Assembly (NCBI GenBank): GCA_030426875.1
Contig: JAUHXI010000111.1
Location: 1-5,299 of the forward strand
DNA: 5,299 bases
Source of the DNA: a bacterium
Lineage (GTDB): Bacteria > Patescibacteriota > Gracilibacteria > UM-FILTER-43-11
Direction: 5' to 3'
The notes beneath the pieces are model-generated. The model was given only the letters and a program-made list of their open reading frames with translations, did no database searches and had not been told where the DNA came from. Shown one piece after another: positions 1 to 5,299 of the stretch. Position 1 is the first letter of the stretch. Each line of letters opens with the position of its first letter. The position numbers and the translations under genes are program-made.

Positions 1-445
1 CCGAAAAGTCAGTGGGGGATTGTTGATTCAAGATTTGGACACGGCTCAAATTTCCGCTGATGAATTGAGGGTCGTCACAGAGCGCCAGCCAACGGATCAA
101 GAGTTGAAAGACATGTTGTTTGCGTGGCACACGGTCAAGCATGTCAAATCCAACGCCATTGTTTTGGCTAAAAATGGAATGACGGTTGGCATTGGAGCGG
201 GGCAAATGAGTCGGGTGGATGCGGTGGAAATCTCAATTTCAAAATCTCACAACCGTCACGAAGGCGCGGTGATGGCGAGCGATGCCTTCTTCCCTTTTCC
301 TGACAGCATTGAAAAAGCGAAAGAAAATGGAATCACCGCCATCATTCAACCGGGTGGATCAATTAAAGATGACGAGGTGATTGCGGCAGCAGATGAAGCG
401 GGGATAGCGATGGTGTTTACGGGAATGAGAGGGTTTTTGCATTAA
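1..445 (+). CDS. purH: Bifunctional purine biosynthesis protein PurH (AICAR transformylase/IMP cyclohydrolase), C-terminal part
   Basis: The frame is open from base 2, with no start codon needed, and reads RKVSGGLLIQDLD onward to a TAA at 443-445. This gives 147 residues, roughly the last 30% of a family protein of about 510 aa, so the gene begins before the window. The visible part belongs to the AICAR transformylase domain, which formylates AICAR with 10-formyl-THF before cyclisation to IMP, the last two steps of purine synthesis in the cytosol. Diagnostic segments are VKSNAIVLAKNGMTVGIGAG followed by QMSRVDA, then ASDAFFPFPDSIE, IIQPGGSIKDDEVI and the C-terminal AMVFTGMRGFLH. The IMP cyclohydrolase domain and the catalytic Lys-His pair of the transformylase lie upstream and cannot be checked. 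The TTG at base 20 is an internal Leu codon, not a start. No frameshift is visible. It is followed by a 135-bp gap before tilS. Confidence 0.96.
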   Translation, partial: RKVSGGLLIQDLDTAQISADELRVVTERQPTDQELKDMLFAWHTVKHVKSNAIVLAKNGMTVGIGAGQMSRVDAVEISISKSHNRHEGAVMASDAFFPFPDSIEKAKENGITAIIQPGGSIKDDEVIAAADEAGIAMVFTGMRGFLH

Positions 446-484
446 GAGACCCCGGGGGAGGACTCTAGCTGGCTTACGCTGGAG

Positions 485-499
485 CACTTTTGTAAAGTG
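485..499 (+). other. Small perfect hairpin that competes with the long inverted repeat
   Basis: CACTTT (485-490) and AAAGTG (494-499) form a 6-bp stem around a TGT loop. Bases 485-490 are also part of the left arm of the long inverted repeat, where they pair with the second AAAGTG at 551-556. The two pairings exclude each other, so a transcript through here could take a local or a long-range fold. Confidence 0.5.
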
Positions 500-544
500 G
501 TTCAGAATGTTTGTGGCGTTTAGTGAGAGCGGTTCAGGAAGTTT
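497..544 (+). repeat. Imperfect 16-nt direct repeat inside the hairpin loop
   Basis: GTGGTTCAGAATGTTT (497-512) and GCGGTTCAGGAAGTTT (529-544) match at 13 of 16 positions, with a 32-bp period. Both share the core GGTTCAG. They lie within or at the edge of the loop of the long inverted repeat. This might be a duplication relic or a paired protein or RNA binding site; nothing in the sequence decides between these. Confidence 0.5.
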
Positions 545-545
545 T

Positions 546-574
546 TTGCAAAAGTGCTCCAGCTAGAGTAAAAT
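546..574 (+). promoter_or_regulatory. Candidate sigma70-type promoter for tilS (and leuS)
   Basis: TTGCAA (546-551, 4/6 to TTGACA) is separated by exactly 17 bp from TAAAAT (569-574, 5/6 to TATAAT). A start about 7 bases after the -10 would fall at or beside the tilS ATG at 581, which would give a leaderless or nearly leaderless mRNA. This fits the absence of a Shine-Dalgarno sequence. The -35 and spacer overlap the right arm of the inverted repeat, including the palindrome TTTTGCAAAA (544-553). The prediction comes from the hexamers alone. Confidence 0.45.
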
Positions 575-580
575 AAAACC

Positions 581-1810
581 ATGAATGAGCTCCTTCAACC
601 CATCAAGGCAGCTTTAAAACAGATCCCTCCTTTTAAAAAAGTGGTGGTGGGTCTTTCGGGTGGAATGGATAGTGTGGTGCTTACTCACGCTCTCAAGCAC
701 CTGGGTTATGAGGTCATTGTGGCCCATCTTAACCATGGCCTCCGGGGCAAAGCGAGTGAAGCTGATGAGGCGTTTGTGGTGGCTTTGGCAAAAAAATGGG
801 AGCTTCCTTATCTGGTTAAAAAAGCGGTCATTCCCATCCAAGGCAATCAAGAAAATCAAGCCCGCATCATCCGTTATGCCTATTTGGAAGAGGTTCGCCA
901 GGCCTATCACGCTGATTTTATTGCGGTGGGGCATCATTTTGACGATCAAATCGAAACAGTTCTCATGCACGAAAAAAGAGGGGCAGGCCTCCGTGGAAGA
1001 CGAGGGATGCAGTTGATTTCTGGAAAAATCATTCGTCCCATGCTGGACATTCCACAGCGGGAGGTTGAAGCCTATTCCACGGATCAGCGTTTGGACTTTT
1101 GTACCGATGAGTCCAATTTTAATGTGAACTTTGAGCGAAGTCATTTCCGACATAAGGTGATTCCGAAACTTAGAGAAAGACCTGGCTTTGAGCAAGAAAT
1201 TAGACATAAGATGGCTGAGGTGAATAAAAAGCTCCAAAACCTCCAGCAAGAAAAAAATGAGTGGCTGGAGGAAAATTTTAAAGACGATCGTTTTGACCGC
1301 CATGCATTCAATCGTTTAGAGCAAGATTTAAAGGTTGAAATTCTCATTCACCTCCTTGGCTCTCAGGACCTCTACTCCAAAACACTTGGCCGATTGATCA
1401 ATTTTATTCAGGCTGGTAAAACAGGCAAAGAGTTGAGTGTTAAAACGCGGTGTTTCCGGATCGAATACGATAAAATCCGGTGTGTCAGTCAAGCATTGGC
1501 TGAACTAGAACCAGCGCTCATCCACTCAGAAGTGAATTGGGGAGATTATCACATCACGGTCAAACAAATTAAAAACCTAAAGGTCCGCACCTGGAAAGAA
1601 GTGGACCGCTTTCGTCCAGCCGGCATGAAGGGTACAAAAAAACTCCAGAATTTTTTTGTGGATGAAAAAATCCCGCGTCATGAGCGCAAACGAATCCCCA
1701 TCCTTGTTAATGAAAAGGATGAGATTGTTTGTGTCGGAAATTTGAGATTTAGTGATTCATTTATAAAGTTGAAGGAGTCTGTTCAAGTGAGTAAAAAACC
1801 GCTAAACTGA
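581..1810 (+). CDS. tilS: tRNA(Ile)-lysidine synthetase TilS
   Basis: TilS is a cytosolic PP-loop ATPase that uses ATP and lysine to convert C34 of tRNA-Ile(CAU) to lysidine, switching its decoding to AUA and its charging to Ile. The 409-aa protein shows the ATP pyrophosphatase motif SGGMDS (26-31), HLNHGLRG (49-56), EN.AR..RY (91-99), GHHFDDQIET (117-126), GLRGRRGM (136-143), RPMLDIP (152-158) and TDESN (175-179). A Lys/Glu/Gln-rich, probably coiled segment (about 207-232) leads to the middle domain. The C-terminal TilS_C domain is at about 335-398, with DRFRPAGMKG, KKLQNFF and a final VGNLRFSD. The length lies between short forms (about 320 aa) and B. subtilis (about 470 aa). ATG 581 is the first start after an in-frame TAA at 569-571. 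No Shine-Dalgarno sequence precedes it, only AAAATAAAACC. The usual RN..R motif reads RSHFR (186-190). It ends in TGA, 48 bp before leuS. Confidence 0.95.
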   Translation: MNELLQPIKAALKQIPPFKKVVVGLSGGMDSVVLTHALKHLGYEVIVAHLNHGLRGKASEADEAFVVALAKKWELPYLVKKAVIPIQGNQENQARIIRYAYLEEVRQAYHADFIAVGHHFDDQIETVLMHEKRGAGLRGRRGMQLISGKIIRPMLDIPQREVEAYSTDQRLDFCTDESNFNVNFERSHFRHKVIPKLRERPGFEQEIRHKMAEVNKKLQNLQQEKNEWLEENFKDDRFDRHAFNRLEQDLKVEILIHLLGSQDLYSKTLGRLINFIQAGKTGKELSVKTRCFRIEYDKIRCVSQALAELEPALIHSEVNWGDYHITVKQIKNLKVRTWKEVDRFRPAGMKGTKKLQNFFVDEKIPRHERKRIPILVNEKDEIVCVGNLRFSDSFIKLKESVQVSKKPLN

Positions 1811-1815
1811 TGGTG

Positions 1816-1826
1816 CTAAGACTTAG
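1816..1826. repeat. Short inverted repeat CTAAG-A-CTTAG
   Basis: CTAAG (1816-1820) and CTTAG (1822-1826) are perfectly complementary around a single A. The one-base centre rules out an RNA hairpin of full length, so if it means anything it is a DNA operator-like palindrome. It runs into the TTAGTCC tandem repeat and may be incidental. Confidence 0.35.
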
Positions 1827-1853
1827 TCCTTAGTCCTTACTACTTAGTCCTTA
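1823..1853 (+). repeat. Heptamer tandem repeat (TTAGTCC) in the tilS-leuS gap
   Basis: Period-7 units run in register: TTAGTCC (1823-1829), TTAGTCC (1830-1836), a diverged TTACTAC (1837-1843), TTAGTCC (1844-1850), then a partial TTA leading into an A tract. As a result ACTTAGTCCTTA occurs twice (1821-1832 and 1842-1853). It fills most of the 48-bp gap and ends five bases before the leuS GTG, where a Shine-Dalgarno site would sit. The units are pyrimidine-rich and cannot pair with the 16S anti-Shine-Dalgarno as a start signal. It may be slippage-prone or a member of a dispersed intergenic repeat. Confidence 0.85.
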
Positions 1854-1858
1854 AAAAA

Positions 1859-4255
1859 GTGTACGATCCTTCAAAAATTGAGCCCAAGTGGCAGGAATAT
1901 TGGCAAAAAAATAAAACCTTTAAAGCCGAAGTGGATTCCAGCAAGGAAAAATATTATGTGCTGGACATGTTCCCGTATCCCAGTGGGGCAGGGTTGCATG
2001 TGGGGCATCCGGAAGGTTACACCGGCACCGACATCATCTCACGCTACAAACGCATGAGAGGTTTTAATGTGCTCCATCCCATGGGGTGGGATGCTTTTGG
2101 TTTGCCGGCCGAAAATTATGCCATCAAAACAGGCCGCCACCCGCGTGAGGTGACCGATGAGAATGTGGCTAATTTTAAGCGTCAAATTCAAGCCATTGGT
2201 TTTAGTTACGATTGGGACCGTGAGATTGACACCACGGATCCAGATTACTACAAATGGACGCAATGGATTTTCCTTCAGCTTTACAAAAAAGGTTTGGCTT
2301 ACGAATCGGAACTTCCCATCAACTGGTGCCCGAGTTGTATGACAGGTTTGGCAAATGAAGAGGTGGTGAATGGTAAGTGCGACCGCTGTGGGACTCAGAC
2401 GACTAAAAAATTGCTCCGCCAATGGGTGCTTAAAATCACCGACTATGCGGACCGACTTTTAGAAGATTTGAAGGAGGTGGAGTGGTCTCCTGCCATCAAA
2501 ACCATGCAAGAGAATTGGATTGGGAAGAGTCATGGAGCGGAGGTGAAATTTGAGGTGAAAGATTCTGATGAAACAATAAAAGCTTACACCACCCGCCCCG
2601 ATACCTTATTCGGAGCCACCTACATGGTCCTTTCTCCCGAACACCCGCTGGTTTATCAGCTGGTCACTGACGAGTACAGAGAAGCGGTTGAAACCTACAA
2701 AGATTTTGCACTCATGAAGTCTGACCTAGAACGCACGAGTCTCAATAAAGAAAAAACGGGTCAATTCATCGGGGTTTATGCCATCAATCCAGTCAATGGT
2801 CAGGAGATTCCCATTTGGATTGCGGATTACGTGCTGATGGGCTACGGAACGGGGGCGATCATGGCGGTGCCCGCTCATGACGAACGCGATTGGGAGTTTG
2901 CTAAAACGTTTGATTTACCCATCATTCCTGTTGTGGATGGCGGAGATGTTGAGACGGCGGCTTTTGTTGAAGATGGCCCCCTCATCAACTCTGATTTTCT
3001 CAACGGAAAGTCGATTGAAGATGCCAAATTCGCCATGATCCGTTACCTTGAAGAAAAAGGAATCGGGGAAGCCACGGTCAATTTCAAACTTAAAGACTGG
3101 GTCTTTTCGCGACAGCGTTATTGGGGCGAGCCCATACCCATCATTCATTGTGAAAAATGCGGACCGGTTCCCGTACCCGAAGACAAACTTCCCGTCCTCC
3201 TTCCCGACGTCGAAAAATACGAACCCACCGGAACAGGAGAAAGTCCGCTGGCTGCGATTGACGACTGGGTCAACACCACCTGTCCAAAATGTGAGGCTCC
3301 CGCAAAACGAGAGACCAACACCATGCCGCAGTGGGGAGGGAGTTGCTGGTACTACTTGCGTTACATGAGCCCTCAAAACAAAGATCGATTTGTCGATGAA
3401 TCGGATGAAAAGTATTGGAATCAAGTGGATTTGTATGTGGGAGGCGCCGAACATGCCGTATTGCATCTGCTTTACGCCCGTTTTTGGCACAAAGTTTTGT
3501 TTGATTCAGGAGTGGTGTCGACCAAAGAGCCCTTCAAAAAACTCGTCAATCAAGGGATTATTTTGGGGGAAGATGGGGATAAAATGAGTAAATCAAAAGG
3601 CAATGTGATCAATCCTGACGATGTGATCAAAAAATATGGGGCGGACACCCTTCGACTTTATGAGATGTTCATGGGTCCATTTGAAGCGGTCAAGCCCTGG
3701 TCTACTAAATCGATTGAGGGAGCCTTCCGCTTTGTTCAAAAAATGTATCGGATTGTGGAGGAGGGGACGGTGGTGGATACTGTAGAGACGCGAGATTTTG
3801 ACTCTCTACAGCACAAAACCATCAAAAAAGTCACCGAAGACATTGAGAATTTTAGCTTCAACACGGCTATCTCAGCCATGATGATTTTAGCCAATGAACT
3901 ACAAAAAGCGAAGGTGATACCCAAAAAAATCATTGAAGATTTGGTGCTGATCCTCTCGCCGTTTGCCCCCCATGTGGCTGAAGAATTGTGGGAAATGCTG
4001 GGGCATGCTGAGACGCTTGCTTACGAAAAATGGCCTGAATATGATGAAACTTTAACCGTCGACAACACCTTTCAGCTCGTCTTTTCGGTGAATGGAAAGG
4101 TGCGGGGTAAAAAGGAGGTTGCTAAAGATATCAGCAAAGAAGAAGCCCTTCAATTGGCACGAGAGGATGAGAATGTGAAGCGGAATGTGGAGGGCAAGGA
4201 GGTGGTGAAGGAGATTTACGTGCCAGGGAAGTTGGTGAATATCGTGATTCGATAA
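1859..4255 (+). CDS. leuS: Leucyl-tRNA synthetase (class Ia)
   Basis: LeuRS attaches leucine to tRNA-Leu in the cytosol and hydrolyses mischarged products. The 798-aa protein is full length for the short bacterial form (B. subtilis about 804 aa). In order it has MYDPSKIEPKWQEYW at the N-terminus, FPYPSG (38-43) and the HIGH-type motif HVGH (47-50), a Zn knuckle C157/C160/C174/C177, and the CP1 editing domain with TTRPDT (244-249) and GTGAIMAVPAHDERDWEFA (330-348). D344 matches the family's editing Asp. A second Cys set is C431/C434/C475/C478, then WGGSCWYYLRY (492-502), the signature KMSKSKGN (575-582), the helical anticodon-binding domain (about 620-735) and the C-terminal domain ending YVPGKLVNIVIR. 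The start is GTG at 1859. It is the first usable start after the in-frame TAA at 1817 and gives the normal family N-terminus, but it lacks a Shine-Dalgarno site. It is likely co-transcribed with tilS. No catalytic, editing or zinc residue is missing. Confidence 0.98.
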   Translation: MYDPSKIEPKWQEYWQKNKTFKAEVDSSKEKYYVLDMFPYPSGAGLHVGHPEGYTGTDIISRYKRMRGFNVLHPMGWDAFGLPAENYAIKTGRHPREVTDENVANFKRQIQAIGFSYDWDREIDTTDPDYYKWTQWIFLQLYKKGLAYESELPINWCPSCMTGLANEEVVNGKCDRCGTQTTKKLLRQWVLKITDYADRLLEDLKEVEWSPAIKTMQENWIGKSHGAEVKFEVKDSDETIKAYTTRPDTLFGATYMVLSPEHPLVYQLVTDEYREAVETYKDFALMKSDLERTSLNKEKTGQFIGVYAINPVNGQEIPIWIADYVLMGYGTGAIMAVPAHDERDWEFAKTFDLPIIPVVDGGDVETAAFVEDGPLINSDFLNGKSIEDAKFAMIRYLEEKGIGEATVNFKLKDWVFSRQRYWGEPIPIIHCEKCGPVPVPEDKLPVLLPDVEKYEPTGTGESPLAAIDDWVNTTCPKCEAPAKRETNTMPQWGGSCWYYLRYMSPQNKDRFVDESDEKYWNQVDLYVGGAEHAVLHLLYARFWHKVLFDSGVVSTKEPFKKLVNQGIILGEDGDKMSKSKGNVINPDDVIKKYGADTLRLYEMFMGPFEAVKPWSTKSIEGAFRFVQKMYRIVEEGTVVDTVETRDFDSLQHKTIKKVTEDIENFSFNTAISAMMILANELQKAKVIPKKIIEDLVLILSPFAPHVAEELWEMLGHAETLAYEKWPEYDETLTVDNTFQLVFSVNGKVRGKKEVAKDISKEEALQLAREDENVKRNVEGKEVVKEIYVPGKLVNIVIR

Positions 4256-4257
4256 TC

Positions 4258-4301
4258 GGGCACAGACGCAAGATTTTGTGTCCTTACAGGATGGTTTTTT
4301 T
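4258..4301 (+). terminator. Possible weak terminator after leuS, in the convergent gap
   Basis: Two overlapping stems are visible. GGGCACAGA (4258-4266) pairs with TTTGTGTCC (4275-4283) in 9 bp, including two G-U pairs. TGTCCT (4279-4284) pairs with AGGATG (4288-4293) around a TAC loop, including two G-U pairs, and is followed after one G by seven T (4295-4301). The second stem has terminator form for + strand leuS but is short. The two stems share 4279-4283 and exclude each other. The T run overlaps the TAA (4300-4302) of the convergent - strand gene. For the - strand, no T tract follows the stems. Confidence 0.4.
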
Positions 4302-5299
4302 ATTGCTGAATGATCGTCAAATCCAATAGGGTCGACGTTGCCCCTGGCACCACATTCGTCGTGATGGACTGTTTAAAATCTCGAAAATAACCATCCGACC
4401 TCAGACTGAAATAAGTGGAGGGAATCGTGTCGCCTATGGCTGTCTGATACTCAATCCCATACTCAAAATAGGGAAAGGTGATTTGTTGTTGGTCAAAGGG
4501 TTTGAAGATGTCAAAAGCAATGGCAGGGGTGATGGCCAAAACTTCCATTTGAAGCTGGCTGTTGGGGTCCGCTTCATTTAAGAATTCAGCCAAGCTTTGA
4601 ATCTCATTTTTTTGATTGAAGCCAAGGTCTTGGTCCGTCAGGCTCACCGAAAGCTCCCCCTCATTCCCCAGCACAAAATTCTTTTCACAAAGCCCCGCAT
4701 TCTCATCATCCGGGTGCGTGAGGTGATTGGGATCATCCTTGCACCCTCGAAGCGGCTGAAAAGAGCGGCCTTGATCATCGATCACTTTCCAGAGGAAAAC
4801 CGGGTCTTCGCGACTGTCTTCATCTTCGCGACTGTCACAATCGTCATCATCCACTGCCACCCCATCACTGTAGCCGCAGGGGTTTGGTTCGTATTCTGGA
4901 TCGAAGCCTGTGGCCCCATCCTCATTCAAACCTTCGCCTGTATTTGGGTTGTAATCCCGGTCATTGTCGATCTGCAATTCGGTTAAGCCGTTGTTTGTCA
5001 CGATGTCTTTGGGCAATCGGAGCTTGAGTTCAAATTGGTTGATGGCGAGGGTGTTGATTTGGGCTTCATTCACATTCACCTGATTCATTTGCAGAGCGCC
5101 TGAGCTGGCATCGTCATTAAAAAGGTTTAGCGTTAATTTTTGACCGGGATAAAGTTGACCGCAAAAACTTGGATTGAATGGGGCGGACCATGCGTCGTTT
5201 TCACAAGTGTTCAGCGCACGGCTTTTGAGCTCCCATTCATTGCTCCAGGTTACAGATTCTGAAAATTGATCCATTCTTACGCCTGGCTCACTAAAGCTT
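4300..5299 (-). CDS. Hypothetical acidic, probably exported protein with Asp-rich Ca-binding-like centre (5' end beyond window)
   Basis: I do not recognise this gene. The frame is open from the right edge, reading SFSEPGVR before the first Met (codon 5274-5272), to a TAA at 4302-4300. About 332 residues are visible and the true start, with any signal or membrane segment, is probably outside. Counting from that Met, there are six Cys (24, 38, 133, 146, 178, 196), a number that allows disulfides. An Asp/Asn/Glu-rich stretch at about 102-158 includes DNDRDYNPNTGEGLNEDG and VDDDDCDSREDEDSREDP and resembles calcium-binding Asp-rich loops. The C-terminal part is beta-like (YFSLRSDGYFRDFKQSITTN, then VVPG and LLDLTIIQ). 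No transmembrane helix is seen. This end, together with the early SNEWELKSRA segment, is loosely reminiscent of PilX-type pilus-associated proteins, but that is a weak inference. It converges on leuS across 44 bp. The length, sustained open frame and protein-like composition support a real gene. Confidence 0.75.
   Translation of the reverse strand, partial: SFSEPGVRMDQFSESVTWSNEWELKSRALNTCENDAWSAPFNPSFCGQLYPGQKLTLNLFNDDASSGALQMNQVNVNEAQINTLAINQFELKLRLPKDIVTNNGLTELQIDNDRDYNPNTGEGLNEDGATGFDPEYEPNPCGYSDGVAVDDDDCDSREDEDSREDPVFLWKVIDDQGRSFQPLRGCKDDPNHLTHPDDENAGLCEKNFVLGNEGELSVSLTDQDLGFNQKNEIQSLAEFLNEADPNSQLQMEVLAITPAIAFDIFKPFDQQQITFPYFEYGIEYQTAIGDTIPSTYFSLRSDGYFRDFKQSITTNVVPGATSTLLDLTIIQQ
4805..4836 (-). 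repeat. In-frame 14-nt direct repeat coding DSRED-DSRED
   Basis: TCTTCGCGACTGTC occurs at 4805-4818 and again at 4823-4836, an 18-bp period. It keeps the - strand reading frame and encodes the doubled DSREDE/DSREDP in the acidic centre of the hypothetical protein. An exact nucleotide repeat suggests a recent six-codon duplication or copy-number slippage. Confidence 0.7.

Larger units (their letters stand above)
462..569. repeat. Long imperfect inverted repeat with a 10-nt bulge, purH-tilS gap
   Basis: The right arm at 549-569 is fully complementary to the left arm at 462-492 once ten bases are looped out. Bases 462-472 (ACTCTAGCTGG) pair with 559-569, and 483-492 (AGCACTTTTG) pair with 549-558, giving 21 Watson-Crick pairs. 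The extra bases CTTACGCTGG (473-482) end with a second copy of GCTGG (468-472 and 478-482), so the bulge looks like a small duplication and the pairing register can slip. The enclosed loop is 56 nt (493-548). No T tract follows either arm, so it is not a classic intrinsic terminator on either strand, and no target-site duplication is seen at its edges. It could be a processed RNA hairpin, a cruciform, or a small non-coding repeat family member. The pairing is seen directly; the function is unknown. Confidence 0.85.

Noticed and set aside
450..462. CCCCGGGG palindrome and GGGGGAGGA as a ribosome-binding site
   Set aside because: It sits about 120 bases before tilS, with no start codon at suitable spacing leading into a supported reading frame. 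The palindrome is too short to interpret.
446..580. Integron attC site
   Set aside because: The bulged inverted repeat recalls a folded attC, but the GTTRRRY and RYYYAAC core sites are absent and there is no integrase or cassette array.
446..580. Riboswitch or T-box leader upstream of tilS or leuS
   Set aside because: No T-box sequence, specifier loop or purine-aptamer core is recognisable, and the tilS-leuS gap of 48 bp is too short for one.
614..1303. Long - strand open frame (229 codons) opposite tilS
   Set aside because: It lies wholly antisense to a clear TilS and its translation shows no family motifs. It is explained by codon bias on the coding strand.
2915..3490. Long - strand open frame (191 codons) opposite leuS
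   Set aside because: It is fully inside the conserved leuS coding region, with no recognisable protein features and no start context.
4597..4986. + strand open frame (129 codons) opposite the hypothetical protein
   Set aside because: Its Ile/Val-rich translation mirrors the Asp/Asn codons of the - strand gene (GAT/GAC read antisense as ATC/GTC). The - strand frame is longer, runs off the window and looks more protein-like.
5272..5274. ATG as the true start of the - strand gene
   Set aside because: The frame stays open through all upstream bases in the window, there is no convincing ribosome-binding site, and the protein would lack the export signal its composition suggests. The start is more likely outside.

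Overview
The window holds three ordinary housekeeping loci on the + strand and one unrecognised gene on the - strand. Left to right these are: the 3' end of purH (cut by the left edge), a 135-bp gap with a large imperfect inverted repeat, a complete tilS, a 48-bp gap with a heptamer tandem repeat, a complete leuS, a 44-bp convergent gap with short hairpins, and a - strand gene for an acidic, Cys-containing protein cut by the right edge. There is no rRNA, tRNA, CRISPR array, transposase or phage gene.

The organism is bacterial. TGA ends tilS and TAA ends purH, leuS and the - strand gene, so the standard code fits and a lineage that reads TGA as Gly or Trp is unlikely. LeuS is the short bacterial type (798 aa, with an MPQW.GSCWYYLRY segment as in Firmicutes-like enzymes). 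Neither complete gene has a clear Shine-Dalgarno sequence; both starts follow A-rich tracts. Short gaps, missing Shine-Dalgarno sites and an acidic surface-type protein suggest a Patescibacteria/CPR lineage that keeps purine synthesis, perhaps Peregrinibacteria-like. That placement is inference and low in confidence.

PurH makes IMP from AICAR. TilS changes C34 of the AUA-decoding tRNA-Ile to lysidine. LeuS charges tRNA-Leu. The last two share tRNA maturation and charging as a theme, and their 48-bp spacing allows co-transcription. A promoter-like TTGCAA-17-TAAAAT pair sits just before tilS and would place the transcript start at or next to the tilS ATG.

The non-routine signals are the hairpin element before tilS, the TTAGTCC tandem repeat before leuS, and the - strand protein with a Ca-binding-like Asp-rich centre. 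I see no convincing new multi-gene system here.
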